From positions 88,641 to 152,640 of the forward strand of contig SVJZ01000003.1 of the NCBI GenBank assembly GCA_015068705.1: a stretch of 64,000 bases of DNA, given 5' to 3'. Below are positions 9,443-17,719 of the stretch, one piece after another. The notes beneath the pieces are model-generated. The model was not told where the DNA came from and did not search any database. It saw only the letters and a list, made by a program, of their open reading frames with translations. The stretch comes from Oscillospiraceae bacterium. Its GTDB lineage: Bacteria; Bacillota; Clostridia; UMGS1810. Position numbers and translations under genes: made by a program. How positions within the stretch are numbered: the stretch's first letter is position 1; each line of letters begins with the position of its first letter.

Positions 9443-10744
9443 TCAGTTCCTTCCGGAGAAATTGACAATTCTATAAAATACCGATGCAACCTCGGCACGG
9501 GTGAGGTTGTTGTGTGGGAGGAAATTGCCCTGCTCATCACCATTTAACAGACCGGTGGAATAAGCACTGTTGACTGCCTGCTTGCGGTTTTGCGAAACCG
9601 ATCCGAAATCGGGGATGGTAATGCCTTCATCCGATTGGACGGGTCTGCCATATGACCTCGCCACAGCAACCAGAAGGTATGCCATATCCTCACGGGAAAG
9701 CGGTGTGTCCAGTGCGGTTGCAGAGAAATCGCTCTGGGTGAACAGACCCAGCTCAATCGCCCGGTTGAAATAGGAAAGTGCCCAGTGACCCGACGGGCTT
9801 GTGCCGATATCTTGTTTTTCCAGTACACGGGTGGCGATTGCCAAAAATTCGCCCAGGGTGACATTGCCCTCGGGGTTGTAGGTGGTGACGCCATAGACGG
9901 GAGCGGCAGTGCCTTTGACATAGCCCGAATCTGCCATGGCAACGGCATCGCCATGTGCCCAGTGACCTTCCATGTCCGAAAAGGCAACAATCTGTGAGGT
10001 GCTGATGCCGGTATCGGTGAGGAAGGATTCGAGGGTGTCGCGCACTGCGTCGTAGTTTTCTAATGTCATGAGCTCTAAACGCAGATGCAGGGTGAAATAG
10101 CCAAAGCGGCGCAACTCGCTGGGATCCTTTTCCAGATGGATGGTCTGCCGGGCAACAGAGATCATTTCTGTGAGGTTGGAGACGTCTTCCTCATTGAGGG
10201 AGGTTTTGGTGTGTGCCGTGCTACCCACAACCGTCATCATTTTGGCAGGTTGGATATATCCGGAGAGGAATTGGAAGAGGTCTGTCTTGACCGTTTCCCA
10301 TGTTTTTGTGGGACTAATTTTCAGAAAGTATGTATATTTATCGAATTTTTTCTGCCATTCGATGACGGTGCTGAGTTGGATGGGGTGAACCTCGTTGATG
10401 GCATCAATATATGCGCTAAGCTCCCGAAGTTTTTCTCTCTTTTCGGCGGTGGGACCCATGCCATCTTCCATAAGGGGAGTGAGCAGGTTGATTTGCTGTG
10501 CGACATGCTGCATGGCCTCACCCACGGTAGTATTGAGCGCAGGGAGAAAGACAGACATATTGTCTGCGGTTTGGGCGGCGTGTTGCTCCATAGCGGCTTG
10601 CATCTCGGGGGTGAGCTCACCGATGACGGCGACGATATCTACCTCTTTGCCGGCATTGGTGTAGGGAACTACATGTGTGTCGGATGCCAAGGCGGCAGAG
10701 AACAACAATGCTGCAGAAAGAGCGGTACATAGAAATTTTTTCAT
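9443..10744 (-). CDS. Exported SLH-domain surface protein co-transcribed with the phage-type repressor
   Basis: A 433-residue protein with a signal peptide (MKKFLCTALSAALLFSAALAS). Residues about 25-260 form a mostly helical region that I do not recognise. From about 262 onward there are three SLH repeats (FSDMEGHWAHGDAV..., GHWALSYFNRAIELGLF, YSTGLLNGDEQGNFLPHNNLTRAE), ending at the C-terminus, so it should sit on the cell wall. It is the first gene of a two-gene unit with the repressor, from a promoter at 10806-10778, and is divergent from the phage structural cassette. The pairing suggests a lysogeny-linked surface function, but this is inference. Confidence 0.85.
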   Translation of the reverse strand: MKKFLCTALSAALLFSAALASDTHVVPYTNAGKEVDIVAVIGELTPEMQAAMEQHAAQTADNMSVFLPALNTTVGEAMQHVAQQINLLTPLMEDGMGPTAEKREKLRELSAYIDAINEVHPIQLSTVIEWQKKFDKYTYFLKISPTKTWETVKTDLFQFLSGYIQPAKMMTVVGSTAHTKTSLNEEDVSNLTEMISVARQTIHLEKDPSELRRFGYFTLHLRLELMTLENYDAVRDTLESFLTDTGISTSQIVAFSDMEGHWAHGDAVAMADSGYVKGTAAPVYGVTTYNPEGNVTLGEFLAIATRVLEKQDIGTSPSGHWALSYFNRAIELGLFTQSDFSATALDTPLSREDMAYLLVAVARSYGRPVQSDEGITIPDFGSVSQNRKQAVNSAYSTGLLNGDEQGNFLPHNNLTRAEVASVFYRIVNFSGRN

Positions 10745-10777
10745 GATACGATCTCCTTTTTATCATTTGATAAGACC

Positions 10778-10806
10778 AGTGTAACACGGAATTTGGGAAA
10801 ATGCAA
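10778..10806 (-). promoter_or_regulatory. Promoter for the SLH-repressor unit
   Basis: On the minus strand TTGCAT (10806-10801) and TACACT (10783-10778) are 17 bases apart. One CGTAA repeat pair lies 12 bases upstream of the -35, a position suited to autoregulation. Confidence 0.65.
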
Positions 10807-10817
10807 GACAAAAATTT

Positions 10818-10899
10818 CGTAAAACGTAATTTTTTCATAAAAAAGGGTTGACTTTTACGGAATGGGTTTGCTATAATGCAAAACATACGGAAAACGTAA
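10818..10899. promoter_or_regulatory. Candidate operators of the S24 repressor
   Basis: Two matched sites, CGTAAAACGTAA (10818-10829) and CGGAAAACGTAA (10888-10899), flank the plus-strand promoter; a half site in the opposite orientation (TTTTACGGAA, 10853-10862) lies inside its spacer. The second site is just downstream of the -10 box. The arrangement between two divergent promoters is that of a lysogeny switch region. Binding is inferred. Confidence 0.6.
10848..10877 (+). promoter_or_regulatory. Early-type promoter reading into the phage cassette
   Basis: TTGACT at 10848-10853, 18-base spacer, TATAAT at 10872-10877. It is the only good promoter seen ahead of the structural genes and is embedded in the putative operators. 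Confidence 0.75.
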
Positions 10900-10944
10900 G
10901 TTTTTGTGTAGAAATTTCGAAATTAGTAAGAAGAGGACATCAGG

Positions 10945-11532
10945 ATGGACAGAATAAAAAGAGGAACAATCCCCCAGTCTGCTTTGCAGACAGCCCCCTT
11001 TACACAAGGGGGCCTCTTACGGTGCGTCGGGGACGCCGGTCCCTACGGGCAAAGCATAGTAGAAGGCTATGATGGGTGCGTTGGAGAGGGAGGGAAAAAC
11101 AAGGTAAGAACAATCCCCCAGTCTGCTTTGCAGACAGCCCCCTTTGCACAAGGGGGCCTCTTGCGGACCGTCGGGGACGCCGGTTCCTACGATGTGGAGA
11201 ACGATAGCTTGCGTAAGACGAGGCGGGCAATGGCAGAAGGCAATGGCTCATGTGAAGGTAAAGAAACTGCGCTTTCCAGACCGTTTACCAAACAGACCAG
11301 ATGGATTATCTGTGTGTGGGACATCCGTGGCGAACAACCGGCAGAGACGGCACGGATGATGCGGCGACCGTTACGGGAGATTGAGCAGACGTTACTTGAG
11401 GCGCGGGAAGATGGTTATTATGAGAAGGTGCGGCGGTATCTGGACGATTATGACCAGACCCATGCGCGGAAGGTATTGGAAGGGATTGCGGCGTTGATGG
11501 GTGCGTTGGAGAGGGAGGAAAAAACAGGGTAA
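10945..11532 (+). CDS. Small phage-region protein whose N-terminal half is made of inserted repeats
   Basis: A 195-codon open frame with a good ribosome-binding site (AGAGGACATCAGG) at its ATG. Residues about 8-35 and 56-84 are translations of two copies of an intergenic repeat; only the last 95 residues look like an ordinary protein (RPFTKQTRWIICVWDIRG...EIEQTLLEAREDGYYEKVRRYL). That helical part is unassigned and may be a small DNA-binding or terminase-accessory protein. Whether translation starts at 10945 or at an internal codon such as 11229 cannot be decided. The 3' end (encoding MGALEREE) is duplicated in part on both sides. Possibly a gene damaged by repeats. Confidence 0.45.
   Translation: MDRIKRGTIPQSALQTAPFTQGGLLRCVGDAGPYGQSIVEGYDGCVGEGGKNKVRTIPQSALQTAPFAQGGLLRTVGDAGSYDVENDSLRKTRRAMAEGNGSCEGKETALSRPFTKQTRWIICVWDIRGEQPAETARMMRRPLREIEQTLLEAREDGYYEKVRRYLDDYDQTHARKVLEGIAALMGALEREEKTG
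10966..11047 (+). repeat. Interspersed repeat, copy 1
   Basis: Starts ACAATCCCCCAGTCTGC, contains the inverted arms AGTCTGC/GCAGAC and CCCCCTTT/AGGGGG, and ends GGGGACGCCGGTCCCTACG. The same unit recurs at 11110 and 11535. It has no coding logic of its own and lies inside the first frame of the cassette. Confidence 0.9.
11110..11197 (+). repeat. Interspersed repeat, copy 2
   Basis: Second copy of the unit, differing from copy 1 at a few positions (TTTGCACA for TTTACACA, CGGACCGTC for CGGTGCGTC), and extended by GATGTGG. The sequence after it (to about 11260) is homologous to the sequence after copy 3. Confidence 0.9.
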
Positions 11533-11534
11533 GA

Positions 11535-11622
11535 ACAATCCCCCAGTCTGCTTTGCAGACAGCCCCCTTTACACAAGGGGGCCTCTTGCTGACCGTCAGG
11601 GACGCCGGTCCCTACGATGTGG
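11535..11622 (+). repeat. Interspersed repeat, copy 3
   Basis: Third copy, immediately after the stop of the small gene, again ending CCTACGATGTGG. The 166 bases from here to the terminase small subunit hold another partial copy of the small gene's 3' end (around 11669-11694) but no intact gene. Confidence 0.9.
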
Positions 11623-11788
11623 AAAATGATGGTTTGTGTGAGAAGGGGCAGGCAAGGGCAGAAGGCTATGGTGGGTGCGTTGGAGAGGGAGGAACAAGTT
11701 CGGGGAGAGTGCGGTTGAGAGAGAAAAAGGGTATGAGAAAGCACTTGGCAGAGCATGTGGATGAAAGCAGGAAGGAACGAAGGGAAAT

Positions 11789-12292
11789 GTGGACGAAATG
11801 AATGAAAAGCAACGGCGGTTTGCGGAGGAATATCTGGTGGACGGGAGTATATCTGCCGCAGCCCGAAGGTCGGGGTATAGCAAGTGTCATGCGGTGCAAC
11901 TGATGAAGAAAGAGGAGATGCGCAGCTATATCGAACAAAGAAAAAAACAGATGGCGGCGCAGGCGGATGCGGATTGCTCGGAGGTAATCAGGGAATTATC
12001 CACCATAGCGTTTGCCAACATAGCAGATTACATGAAGGTGGTAAATGAGGAAGGGGAGGCAAGAGTGGTGGCATTGCCCACCGAGGAAATTCCACCCGAA
12101 AAAATGCGTGCGGTGGCGCAAATCAAACAGGGAACAAAGGGTGTGGAAATTAAGCTATGCGACAAGATGCGTGCATTGAACCTTCTGGGATTGCACACAG
12201 GGGCATTTGATCTGCAGGAGGGGAAAAGTGATGAGGACGGCGGACTTGCCGAGGCACTCAGAGAAGCGGCGCAAGGGGCGTGGGAGGATTGA
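11789..12292 (+). CDS. Phage terminase small subunit
   Basis: A 167-residue DNA-recognition subunit of the packaging motor. The N-terminus has the characteristic MNEKQRRFAEEYLVDGSISAAARRSGYS pattern (split here: NEKQRRFAEEYL, AAARRSGYS), a helix-turn-helix that binds the packaging site; a middle region carries AFANIADYMKV, typical of the terminase_2 family. The start may be GTG at 11789 or ATG at 11798; AAGGGAAA precedes the former. It overlaps the large subunit gene by 13 bases. Confidence 0.9.
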   Translation: MDEMNEKQRRFAEEYLVDGSISAAARRSGYSKCHAVQLMKKEEMRSYIEQRKKQMAAQADADCSEVIRELSTIAFANIADYMKVVNEEGEARVVALPTEEIPPEKMRAVAQIKQGTKGVEIKLCDKMRALNLLGLHTGAFDLQEGKSDEDGGLAEALREAAQGAWED

Positions 12293-13536
12293 GCGGAAGG
12301 TTTTGCGGCTTTTCGTTGCAACAGAGAAAAGTGCTGACCTGGTGGAAGGAGCAAAGCGGCGTGTCCCACAGCAACGGGGTGATTGCCGACGGGTCGGTGC
12401 GAAGTGGCAAGACATTGGCTGTGGCGTTATCCTTTATGTTATGGGCAAACCAATGTTTTGACGGGATGCAATTTGCCATGTGCGGTGCAACTGCAAGATC
12501 ATTGCGGCGCAATGTGGTTACCCCATTGGTGCCCATGCTGCTTGCCGAGGGATTTTCTGTTAAGGACAACCGGGGCGAAAACAAGCTTACCATATCCAAG
12601 GGAGGCAGGCGCAATTTCTTTTATCTGTTTGGCGGGGCGGATGAGGATTGCCAGGATGCCATTCAGGGCATGACCCTTGCAGGGGTGCTATTTGACGAGG
12701 CGGTGCTGCTTGCCGAGAGTTTTGTCAACCAGGCGGTGGCAAGATGTTCGGTTGCGGGGTCTAAATTCTGGTTTACCTGCAATCCGGACGGACCCTTTCA
12801 CTGGTTTAAGAAAAATTGGATTGACCGTGCGGAGCAAAAGGGACTTTTATATCTGCATTTTACCATGCGGGACAATCCGTCATTGAGTGATGAGGTGCGC
12901 AGACGGTATGAGAGTTTGTATACCGGGGTATTTCGCAGGCGGTTTGTGCTTGGCGAGTGGTCGGCGGCGCAGGGTGCAGTTTACGATATGTTTGATCCAA
13001 AGCGGCATATAGTGGAAACATTGCCCCGGACATTTACAAGGCTTTGTGCGGCGGTGGATTACGGCACGGCAAACCCCACGGTATTTTTGCTCTTTGGCGA
13101 GTCAGACGGGGTGTGGTATGGCATCAGGGAGTATTATTACGACGGGCGCGCGGAAGGCCGGAGCAAGACGGATGTGGAGTATGCGGATGATTTGGAAGCA
13201 TTTTTAGACGGCACGGCGTGCGAGGTGATTGCAGACCCGTCGGCGGCATCCTTTCTGGCGGAATTGCGGCGGCGTGGGATTGCGGCGAGGAAGGCAAACA
13301 ATGCGGTTGTGGACGGGATACGGCGTGTGGGAAATGCGTTGGAGAGCGGCAGGTTGAAGTTTTGCGTCGGGATGGAGCATACGGTGCGGGAATTTTACGC
13401 ATATGTGTGGGATGAGGATGCGGCAGAACGGGGCGAGGACCGACCGGTCAAGCAAAACGACCATGCGATGGATGCGGTGCGGTATTTTGTGATGGGGCGG
13501 TTTTTTGTGTCCGAGCGAGAGAACCGGTCGAGGTAG
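12280..13536 (+). CDS. Phage terminase large subunit
   Basis: ATPase-nuclease that pumps DNA into the capsid; PBSX-type large terminase. The ATPase half shows a Walker A-like GSVRSGKT near residues 39-46 and a Walker B LFDEA near 137. The nuclease half shows acidic metal ligands at AVDYGTANP (about 258), VIADPS (about 313) and QNDHAMDAVRYF (about 390). The 418-residue length is complete for the family. The start may be GTG at 12280 or TTG at 12289; both overlap the small subunit gene. All catalytic landmarks are intact. Confidence 0.93.
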   Translation: MGGLSGRFCGFSLQQRKVLTWWKEQSGVSHSNGVIADGSVRSGKTLAVALSFMLWANQCFDGMQFAMCGATARSLRRNVVTPLVPMLLAEGFSVKDNRGENKLTISKGGRRNFFYLFGGADEDCQDAIQGMTLAGVLFDEAVLLAESFVNQAVARCSVAGSKFWFTCNPDGPFHWFKKNWIDRAEQKGLLYLHFTMRDNPSLSDEVRRRYESLYTGVFRRRFVLGEWSAAQGAVYDMFDPKRHIVETLPRTFTRLCAAVDYGTANPTVFLLFGESDGVWYGIREYYYDGRAEGRSKTDVEYADDLEAFLDGTACEVIADPSAASFLAELRRRGIAARKANNAVVDGIRRVGNALESGRLKFCVGMEHTVREFYAYVWDEDAAERGEDRPVKQNDHAMDAVRYFVMGRFFVSERENRSR

Positions 13537-13577
13537 GGGCGTTTGCAGGCTGTCGAGGACGCCAGCCCCTACATTTT
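13536..13577 (+). repeat. Diverged partial copy of the interspersed repeat
   Basis: TAGGGGC and GCCCCTA arms enclose CTGTCGAGGACGCCA, matching the 3' part of the repeats at 10966, 11110 and 11535. It starts at the terminase stop codon. The rest of the 207-base gap to the portal gene (13578-13743) shows no gene; a gap here is unusual in a packed phage operon. Confidence 0.65.
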
Positions 13578-13743
13578 TAGATTAAATCAGTATTTACTCA
13601 AGGGGAAGCCTGAAAACATTGCGATGTACGATCGTAGGGAAAGGCATAGGTGTCATTGCACAGGCGGAACAGCACGCAGGCTATTTTCTACGAGGTTGAG
13701 GATGACAATTTGAGGAAAAAGAAATGAGAAAGGTGGATTTGGG

Positions 13744-15075
13744 ATGGAATATCAGGGATTGACCAGGATGGTTACCGAAGAGCTGGGTGGAGTATATGCC
13801 CGGGAAGTGTTAGCCGACATGGCAGAGGCGATACGGCTTTACCAATGCTATGACGGCGTGGGGCAGATGTGGGAGAGCGACCAAACCGACTACGTTCCCA
13901 CCCGTCAGGTGACCAATTTTGTGCGAAAGCTCATTGACAAGGAGGCGCGGTTTATGTTTTCCCGTGCGCCGGAAATTACCCTGGAGGGCGATGGTGAGGG
14001 GGTAAAGGCGTTGCAGGAGTATGTGCGCAAGGCATTAGAAAAAACCGGGCTTTCTGCAAAACTTTCGGCGGCCGGCAGGGATTGCTTTATCGGGCGAAGG
14101 GTTGCCTTGAAATTATGGCAGGGAGAAGATGGTGCAGAGGCGATTTTTTGCCCCTCTACCGAATTTGTGTTTGAAACCGAGCCGGAGAATGCAGACCGGT
14201 TGCAGAAAATAATATTTTTCCATGCCATAAACGACGAGGCGGAGCGAAAGAACCAACGGCTATGGAAGCAGCGGTTTTACATGGAGAACGGACGCTGCTT
14301 GGTGGATGAGGCCATTTATGACGGATATGGCAGGATGATAGAGCCGGTCATGCTTGGAAAGGATACCGGGCTTACCTTTATCCCTGCGTATGTGGTGATT
14401 AACGACGCACTGACGGGGGATTTGCGCGGAACCAGTGATGTTGCCCTGATGATGGCGGATCAGGACCGCTACAACCGGCTCAAAAGCGACGAGGCGGATG
14501 CGCTGAAATTTCATTTATTTCCCATTACGGTGGCAAAAAATGCGAGCGGGAAATGCCTGGACAAGATGAAAATTTCGCCGGGTGCGTTGGTGGATTTACA
14601 GACTGATCCTGCGGCCGGTGAGGGTGTGCAGGCAAGTCTGGAAAAGCTGGAGAGCAAGTTTGCGTATGTGGATGCGTTGGAGGGGGCACTAGCCCGTACC
14701 AAGGCGGATATGTATGCGTTATTGGAGGTGCCGGACATCTCGGTGGATACACTTTCGGGGGTGATTACCAGTGGAAAAGCCATGCAGACCTTGTATTGGG
14801 AATTAAAATGCAAGGCGGAGGAAAGATGGCTTGCCTGGGACAAGTGCCTGCGATGGCTGGTGGATGGGGTGATTGCACTGGGACGTGCGAGGGGAGAAAA
14901 ATTGCCCCAAACAGAATACCGGATCAGGATTGAACACCTCTACCCCGTGACGGATGATGAGGATGCGGAGCGCACACTGGACCTCAAAGAGGTGGAACAA
15001 GGAGTGCGCAGTGTGGAGAGTTACCGCGAAAAATGGGGAATTGAGCCGTTTTTATACACCGGTGATGGTGTGTGA
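13744..15075 (+). CDS. Phage portal protein (SPP1 gp6-like)
   Basis: A 443-residue subunit of the dodecameric portal through which DNA enters the head. The N-terminal part (YDGVGQMWE...VPTRQVTNFVRKLIDKEARFMF) matches the SPP1/gp6 family, as do the mid-region DLRGTSDVALMMADQDRYNRLKSD (seen as SDVALMMADQDRYN) and the helical segment with SGVITSGKAMQTLYWELK. The length is complete. The ATG follows AAAGGTGG. No minor head (SPP1 gp7 / Mu F-like) gene follows, although one usually does. Confidence 0.9.
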   Translation: MEYQGLTRMVTEELGGVYAREVLADMAEAIRLYQCYDGVGQMWESDQTDYVPTRQVTNFVRKLIDKEARFMFSRAPEITLEGDGEGVKALQEYVRKALEKTGLSAKLSAAGRDCFIGRRVALKLWQGEDGAEAIFCPSTEFVFETEPENADRLQKIIFFHAINDEAERKNQRLWKQRFYMENGRCLVDEAIYDGYGRMIEPVMLGKDTGLTFIPAYVVINDALTGDLRGTSDVALMMADQDRYNRLKSDEADALKFHLFPITVAKNASGKCLDKMKISPGALVDLQTDPAAGEGVQASLEKLESKFAYVDALEGALARTKADMYALLEVPDISVDTLSGVITSGKAMQTLYWELKCKAEERWLAWDKCLRWLVDGVIALGRARGEKLPQTEYRIRIEHLYPVTDDEDAERTLDLKEVEQGVRSVESYREKWGIEPFLYTGDGV

Positions 15076-15107
15076 AAATAGAGAAAACAAAAAAGGAGGG
15101 ATGAAGA

Positions 15108-15665
15108 ATGCTGGAACGATGGAAGACGTTGTTGGGCGAGATGGCGGATGAGGAGGAGCTGGCGAGATTTCAGGAGGAACTGGATGAAAGCTACATATCC
15201 CGTGCCGACGCCCAGGCACAGGCAGACGAGGCAGAACAGGAATTTGTCCGCAGGGGGGAGCGCATTGCCGAACTGGAGGGCGAGATGGCGCAGAGAGAGG
15301 AGCGCATTGTCGAACTGGAGGGCGAAATGGCGCAGAGAGAGGAGCGCATTGCCGGGCTGGAGGGCGAAATGGCGAAAATCCGCATGGATGCAATGGTGGA
15401 TGCGGCACTCATCAAGGCAGGCGCGAAAAATGTGCGTGCGGCAAGGGCGTTATTGGACATGCAGGCACTTACGGATGCCGAGGATGCATTACCCCTGCTG
15501 GAAGAACAGATTGCCCAAATGCAGGACAGTGACGGGTACCTGTTTGAGCAAAAGGATGCAGGGTATCTGACACCGGGGAATTTTGCCCGAAAACGGGCGG
15601 TGCTCGACGAGGGCGGCTTGACCTATTCGCAGGCAATGCGCCTTAGAAGAGGAATTTTAAATTAA
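15108..15665 (+). CDS. Phage scaffolding protein (GP20-like) with internal coiled-coil repeats
   Basis: A 185-residue protein between portal and capsid, the normal place for a scaffold. It is a long coiled coil; a 14-residue unit (ERIAELEGEMAQRE) is repeated almost three times at residues about 51-90, encoded by 42-bp tandem repeats at about 15258-15375. The C-terminal half (VDAALIKAGAKNVRAARALLDM..., then YLTPGN near 163) is the typical GP20 region. Start ATG 15108 follows AAGGAGGG. Confidence 0.85.
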   Translation: MLERWKTLLGEMADEEELARFQEELDESYISRADAQAQADEAEQEFVRRGERIAELEGEMAQREERIVELEGEMAQREERIAGLEGEMAKIRMDAMVDAALIKAGAKNVRAARALLDMQALTDAEDALPLLEEQIAQMQDSDGYLFEQKDAGYLTPGNFARKRAVLDEGGLTYSQAMRLRRGILN

Positions 15666-15684
15666 AAAAGGAGAGAAATGTAAG

Positions 15685-16719
15685 ATGGCACAATTTGATG
15701 CAAAACAATTTAATGCAGAGGTTTTCGGGAAGTATGTGGAGCGCATCCCGAGCCTGAAAAAGACCGAACTGGTAAATTCCAAAGCGCTCAACAGACGTGA
15801 TGACTTAAAGGCGGTATTTGCCGAGCAGACGGGCAGTTATTATGCAACTGTGCCGGTATTTGCACCCATTGACGGGGAGGCACTCAACTATGACGGACAG
15901 ACCGACATTACCGCAGACACCACCAACACCTATGCGCAGTCTATGGTGGTTGTGGGGCGCGCAAAGGCATGGGTGGAGAGAGATTTTGCCTCCGACCTTG
16001 CAGGCGGTACCGATTTTATGGACAATGTGGCACAGCAGGTGGCAACCTACTGGGACGAGGTGGATCAGGCAACCATGATGAGCGTGCTCAAGGGTATTTT
16101 TGCCATGAGCGGCGGAGCAAACAAGGTGTTTGTGGATGGGCACACGCTGGACATTTCGGGTGAGGAGAGCGAAAATGCCGTGGGCGCAACCACCCTCAAC
16201 ACCGCCATGCAGAAGGCTTGCGGTGACAACAAGGACAAATTTTCGGTGGTGGTACTTCACTCGGCGGTTGCAACCAATCTGGAAAATCTCAACCTGATTG
16301 AGCGCCTCAAATATACCGATGCGGAGGGCATTTGCCGTGAACTGACACTGGGCACCTGGAACGGACGTACCGTGTTGGTGGATGATTCCATGCCGGCAGA
16401 GGAGATGGACGGGTATACCGCATACACCTCTTATGTGCTGGGAGAAGGTGCGTTTGACTATGCGGATGTGGGTGCGGCAGTGCCCTATGCGATGGACCGT
16501 GATGAGCAGAAAAACGGCGGACAGACCACATTGTATACCCGTTCAAGAAAGGTAATTGCACCGTTTGGTGTAAACTTTACCAAGACTGAAATGGCAACCC
16601 TGTCCCCCACCAATGCAGAATTGGAAAATGGTGCAAACTGGTCGCTGGTAACCGACGGCAACGGCAATGCAATCAACCACAAGAATATTGCGATTGCACG
16701 CATCATCAGCCGAGGCTGA
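15685..16719 (+). CDS. Phage major capsid protein
   Basis: A 344-residue protein in the capsid position directly after the scaffold. It begins MAQFDAKQFNAEVFGKYVERIP and has typical capsid features: many short beta segments, VVVGRAKAWVERDFASDL, and a late VAPFGVNFT-like segment (APFGVNFTKT). The presence of a scaffold gene and no protease gene suggests assembly by an SPP1-like route. Start follows AAAAGGAGAGAAA. The fold is inferred, not shown. Confidence 0.85.
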   Translation: MAQFDAKQFNAEVFGKYVERIPSLKKTELVNSKALNRRDDLKAVFAEQTGSYYATVPVFAPIDGEALNYDGQTDITADTTNTYAQSMVVVGRAKAWVERDFASDLAGGTDFMDNVAQQVATYWDEVDQATMMSVLKGIFAMSGGANKVFVDGHTLDISGEESENAVGATTLNTAMQKACGDNKDKFSVVVLHSAVATNLENLNLIERLKYTDAEGICRELTLGTWNGRTVLVDDSMPAEEMDGYTAYTSYVLGEGAFDYADVGAAVPYAMDRDEQKNGGQTTLYTRSRKVIAPFGVNFTKTEMATLSPTNAELENGANWSLVTDGNGNAINHKNIAIARIISRG

Positions 16720-16729
16720 GGTGGCAAAC

Positions 16730-16996
16730 ATGAACGTGCGCTTGGAAAGGCTCAAGGAAAACTTAAGGGAGAGTGACTACCCGTTTTTTGAGGAGGCGCA
16801 GTTGATCCGTCTGCTGGAAGAGGCTGACGGGAATGTGGATGCGGCAAGCTATCGGGGATTGATTATCAAGGCGGAGCAGGACGGGATTGACCTGTCTGAT
16901 CTTCAGATGGAGTCCATGCGGGGGTACTGGTTATCCCTCGCACGGCTCTATCGCCCCGATGCAGGCGGCGTGTTGAAACGGGGGGACGGCAATTGA
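16730..16996 (+). CDS. Small head-tail connector-like phage protein
   Basis: An 88-residue acidic helical protein. ATG 16730 was chosen because GAGGTGG lies 8 bases before it; the frame is open further upstream only through overlap with the capsid gene. The pattern YPFFEEAQLIRLLEEADGNV..ASYRGLIIKAE and the place after the capsid gene are those of a head-tail adaptor. No specific family is claimed. Confidence 0.65.
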   Translation: MNVRLERLKENLRESDYPFFEEAQLIRLLEEADGNVDAASYRGLIIKAEQDGIDLSDLQMESMRGYWLSLARLYRPDAGGVLKRGDGN

Positions 16997-17391
16997 ACCT
17001 CAGATGGGCAATGCGTTTGCTCCGCACCATGAAACGGCGCGGAATATGTGAGGAGTTTCGGTTTTACCGCTATGTTGCAGACCAATACGGAGAAGGCAGA
17101 ATATGGGAGGAAGGGGTTGTGACCGAGGGATATTTTTCCGAGTTACTCCATCGGGACAATCCGTATATTTCCCGCCAAACCAGTGAGGTGGGTGTGGCCG
17201 ACAAGGGGTGCACCCCCATGATGGTGATTCCCTATGAGGAAAATCCGGGAATTTTTCCGGGAGATTTTGCGGAGGTTGGCAAGGCGGTATATGAGGTGCT
17301 GCATGTGCGTGAGGTGGCAGGGGTATATTGCCTGGTGTCTTTGCACCGTGCGGCAAAGAGGTTGAGTGAAGATGTGGAAGAAAATATTTGA
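16993..17391 (+). CDS. Phage head-closure/connector-like protein
   Basis: A 132-residue protein with an apparent TTG start overlapping the previous stop (TTGA); ATG at 17011 is an alternative. The C-terminal half (NPGIFPGDFAEVGKAVYEVLHV) is beta-rich and resembles stopper or head-closure proteins. I cannot name the family with certainty; the position between capsid and tail tube supports a connector role. Confidence 0.6.
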   Translation: MNLRWAMRLLRTMKRRGICEEFRFYRYVADQYGEGRIWEEGVVTEGYFSELLHRDNPYISRQTSEVGVADKGCTPMMVIPYEENPGIFPGDFAEVGKAVYEVLHVREVAGVYCLVSLHRAAKRLSEDVEENI

Positions 17392-17704
17392 TTGCCTGCG
17401 TGCGGCAGGATTTGACGTATGTGCACCGGGCAAAAAAGAGGCACCTGTGGCAGAGGCATATGTATGCGTGGTGTGTGGCGGTGCGCAGGAAGGGCATGGT
17501 GTTTGTGCCGAGCAGGCGTATTATGACCTGATTTGCTGTGTGCCGGATGGGCGGTATTCGGAACTGGAAGGGTTTATCCGTTCGGTGAGGACGGCGGTAA
17601 AGCCGGTATTGAGTGTGATGCCGGGGATTCCGGAGATACGCTATGATAAGCAGATGCGCGTGTGGTGTGCCCCTGTGCGTTGCAGGGCGGTAAGAAAGAT
17701 ATAA
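17372..17704 (+). CDS. Phage tail-completion-like protein
   Basis: A 110-residue protein starting at ATG 17372 (a GTG at 17366 is also in frame), overlapping the previous gene by 20 bases. Cysteine content is high for a phage structural protein (CVVCGG and others). Just upstream of the tail tube gene, the usual place of a tail terminator. The function is inferred from position only. Confidence 0.6.
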   Translation: MWKKIFDCLRAAGFDVCAPGKKEAPVAEAYVCVVCGGAQEGHGVCAEQAYYDLICCVPDGRYSELEGFIRSVRTAVKPVLSVMPGIPEIRYDKQMRVWCAPVRCRAVRKI

Positions 17705-17719
17705 TCAAGGAGGAAAATC

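Noticed and set aside
10966..11622. Three regularly similar repeats suggested a CRISPR array
   Set aside because: The units are 82-88 bp with unequal spacing (144 and 425 bases), the intervening DNA is homologous rather than unique, and no cas gene is present.
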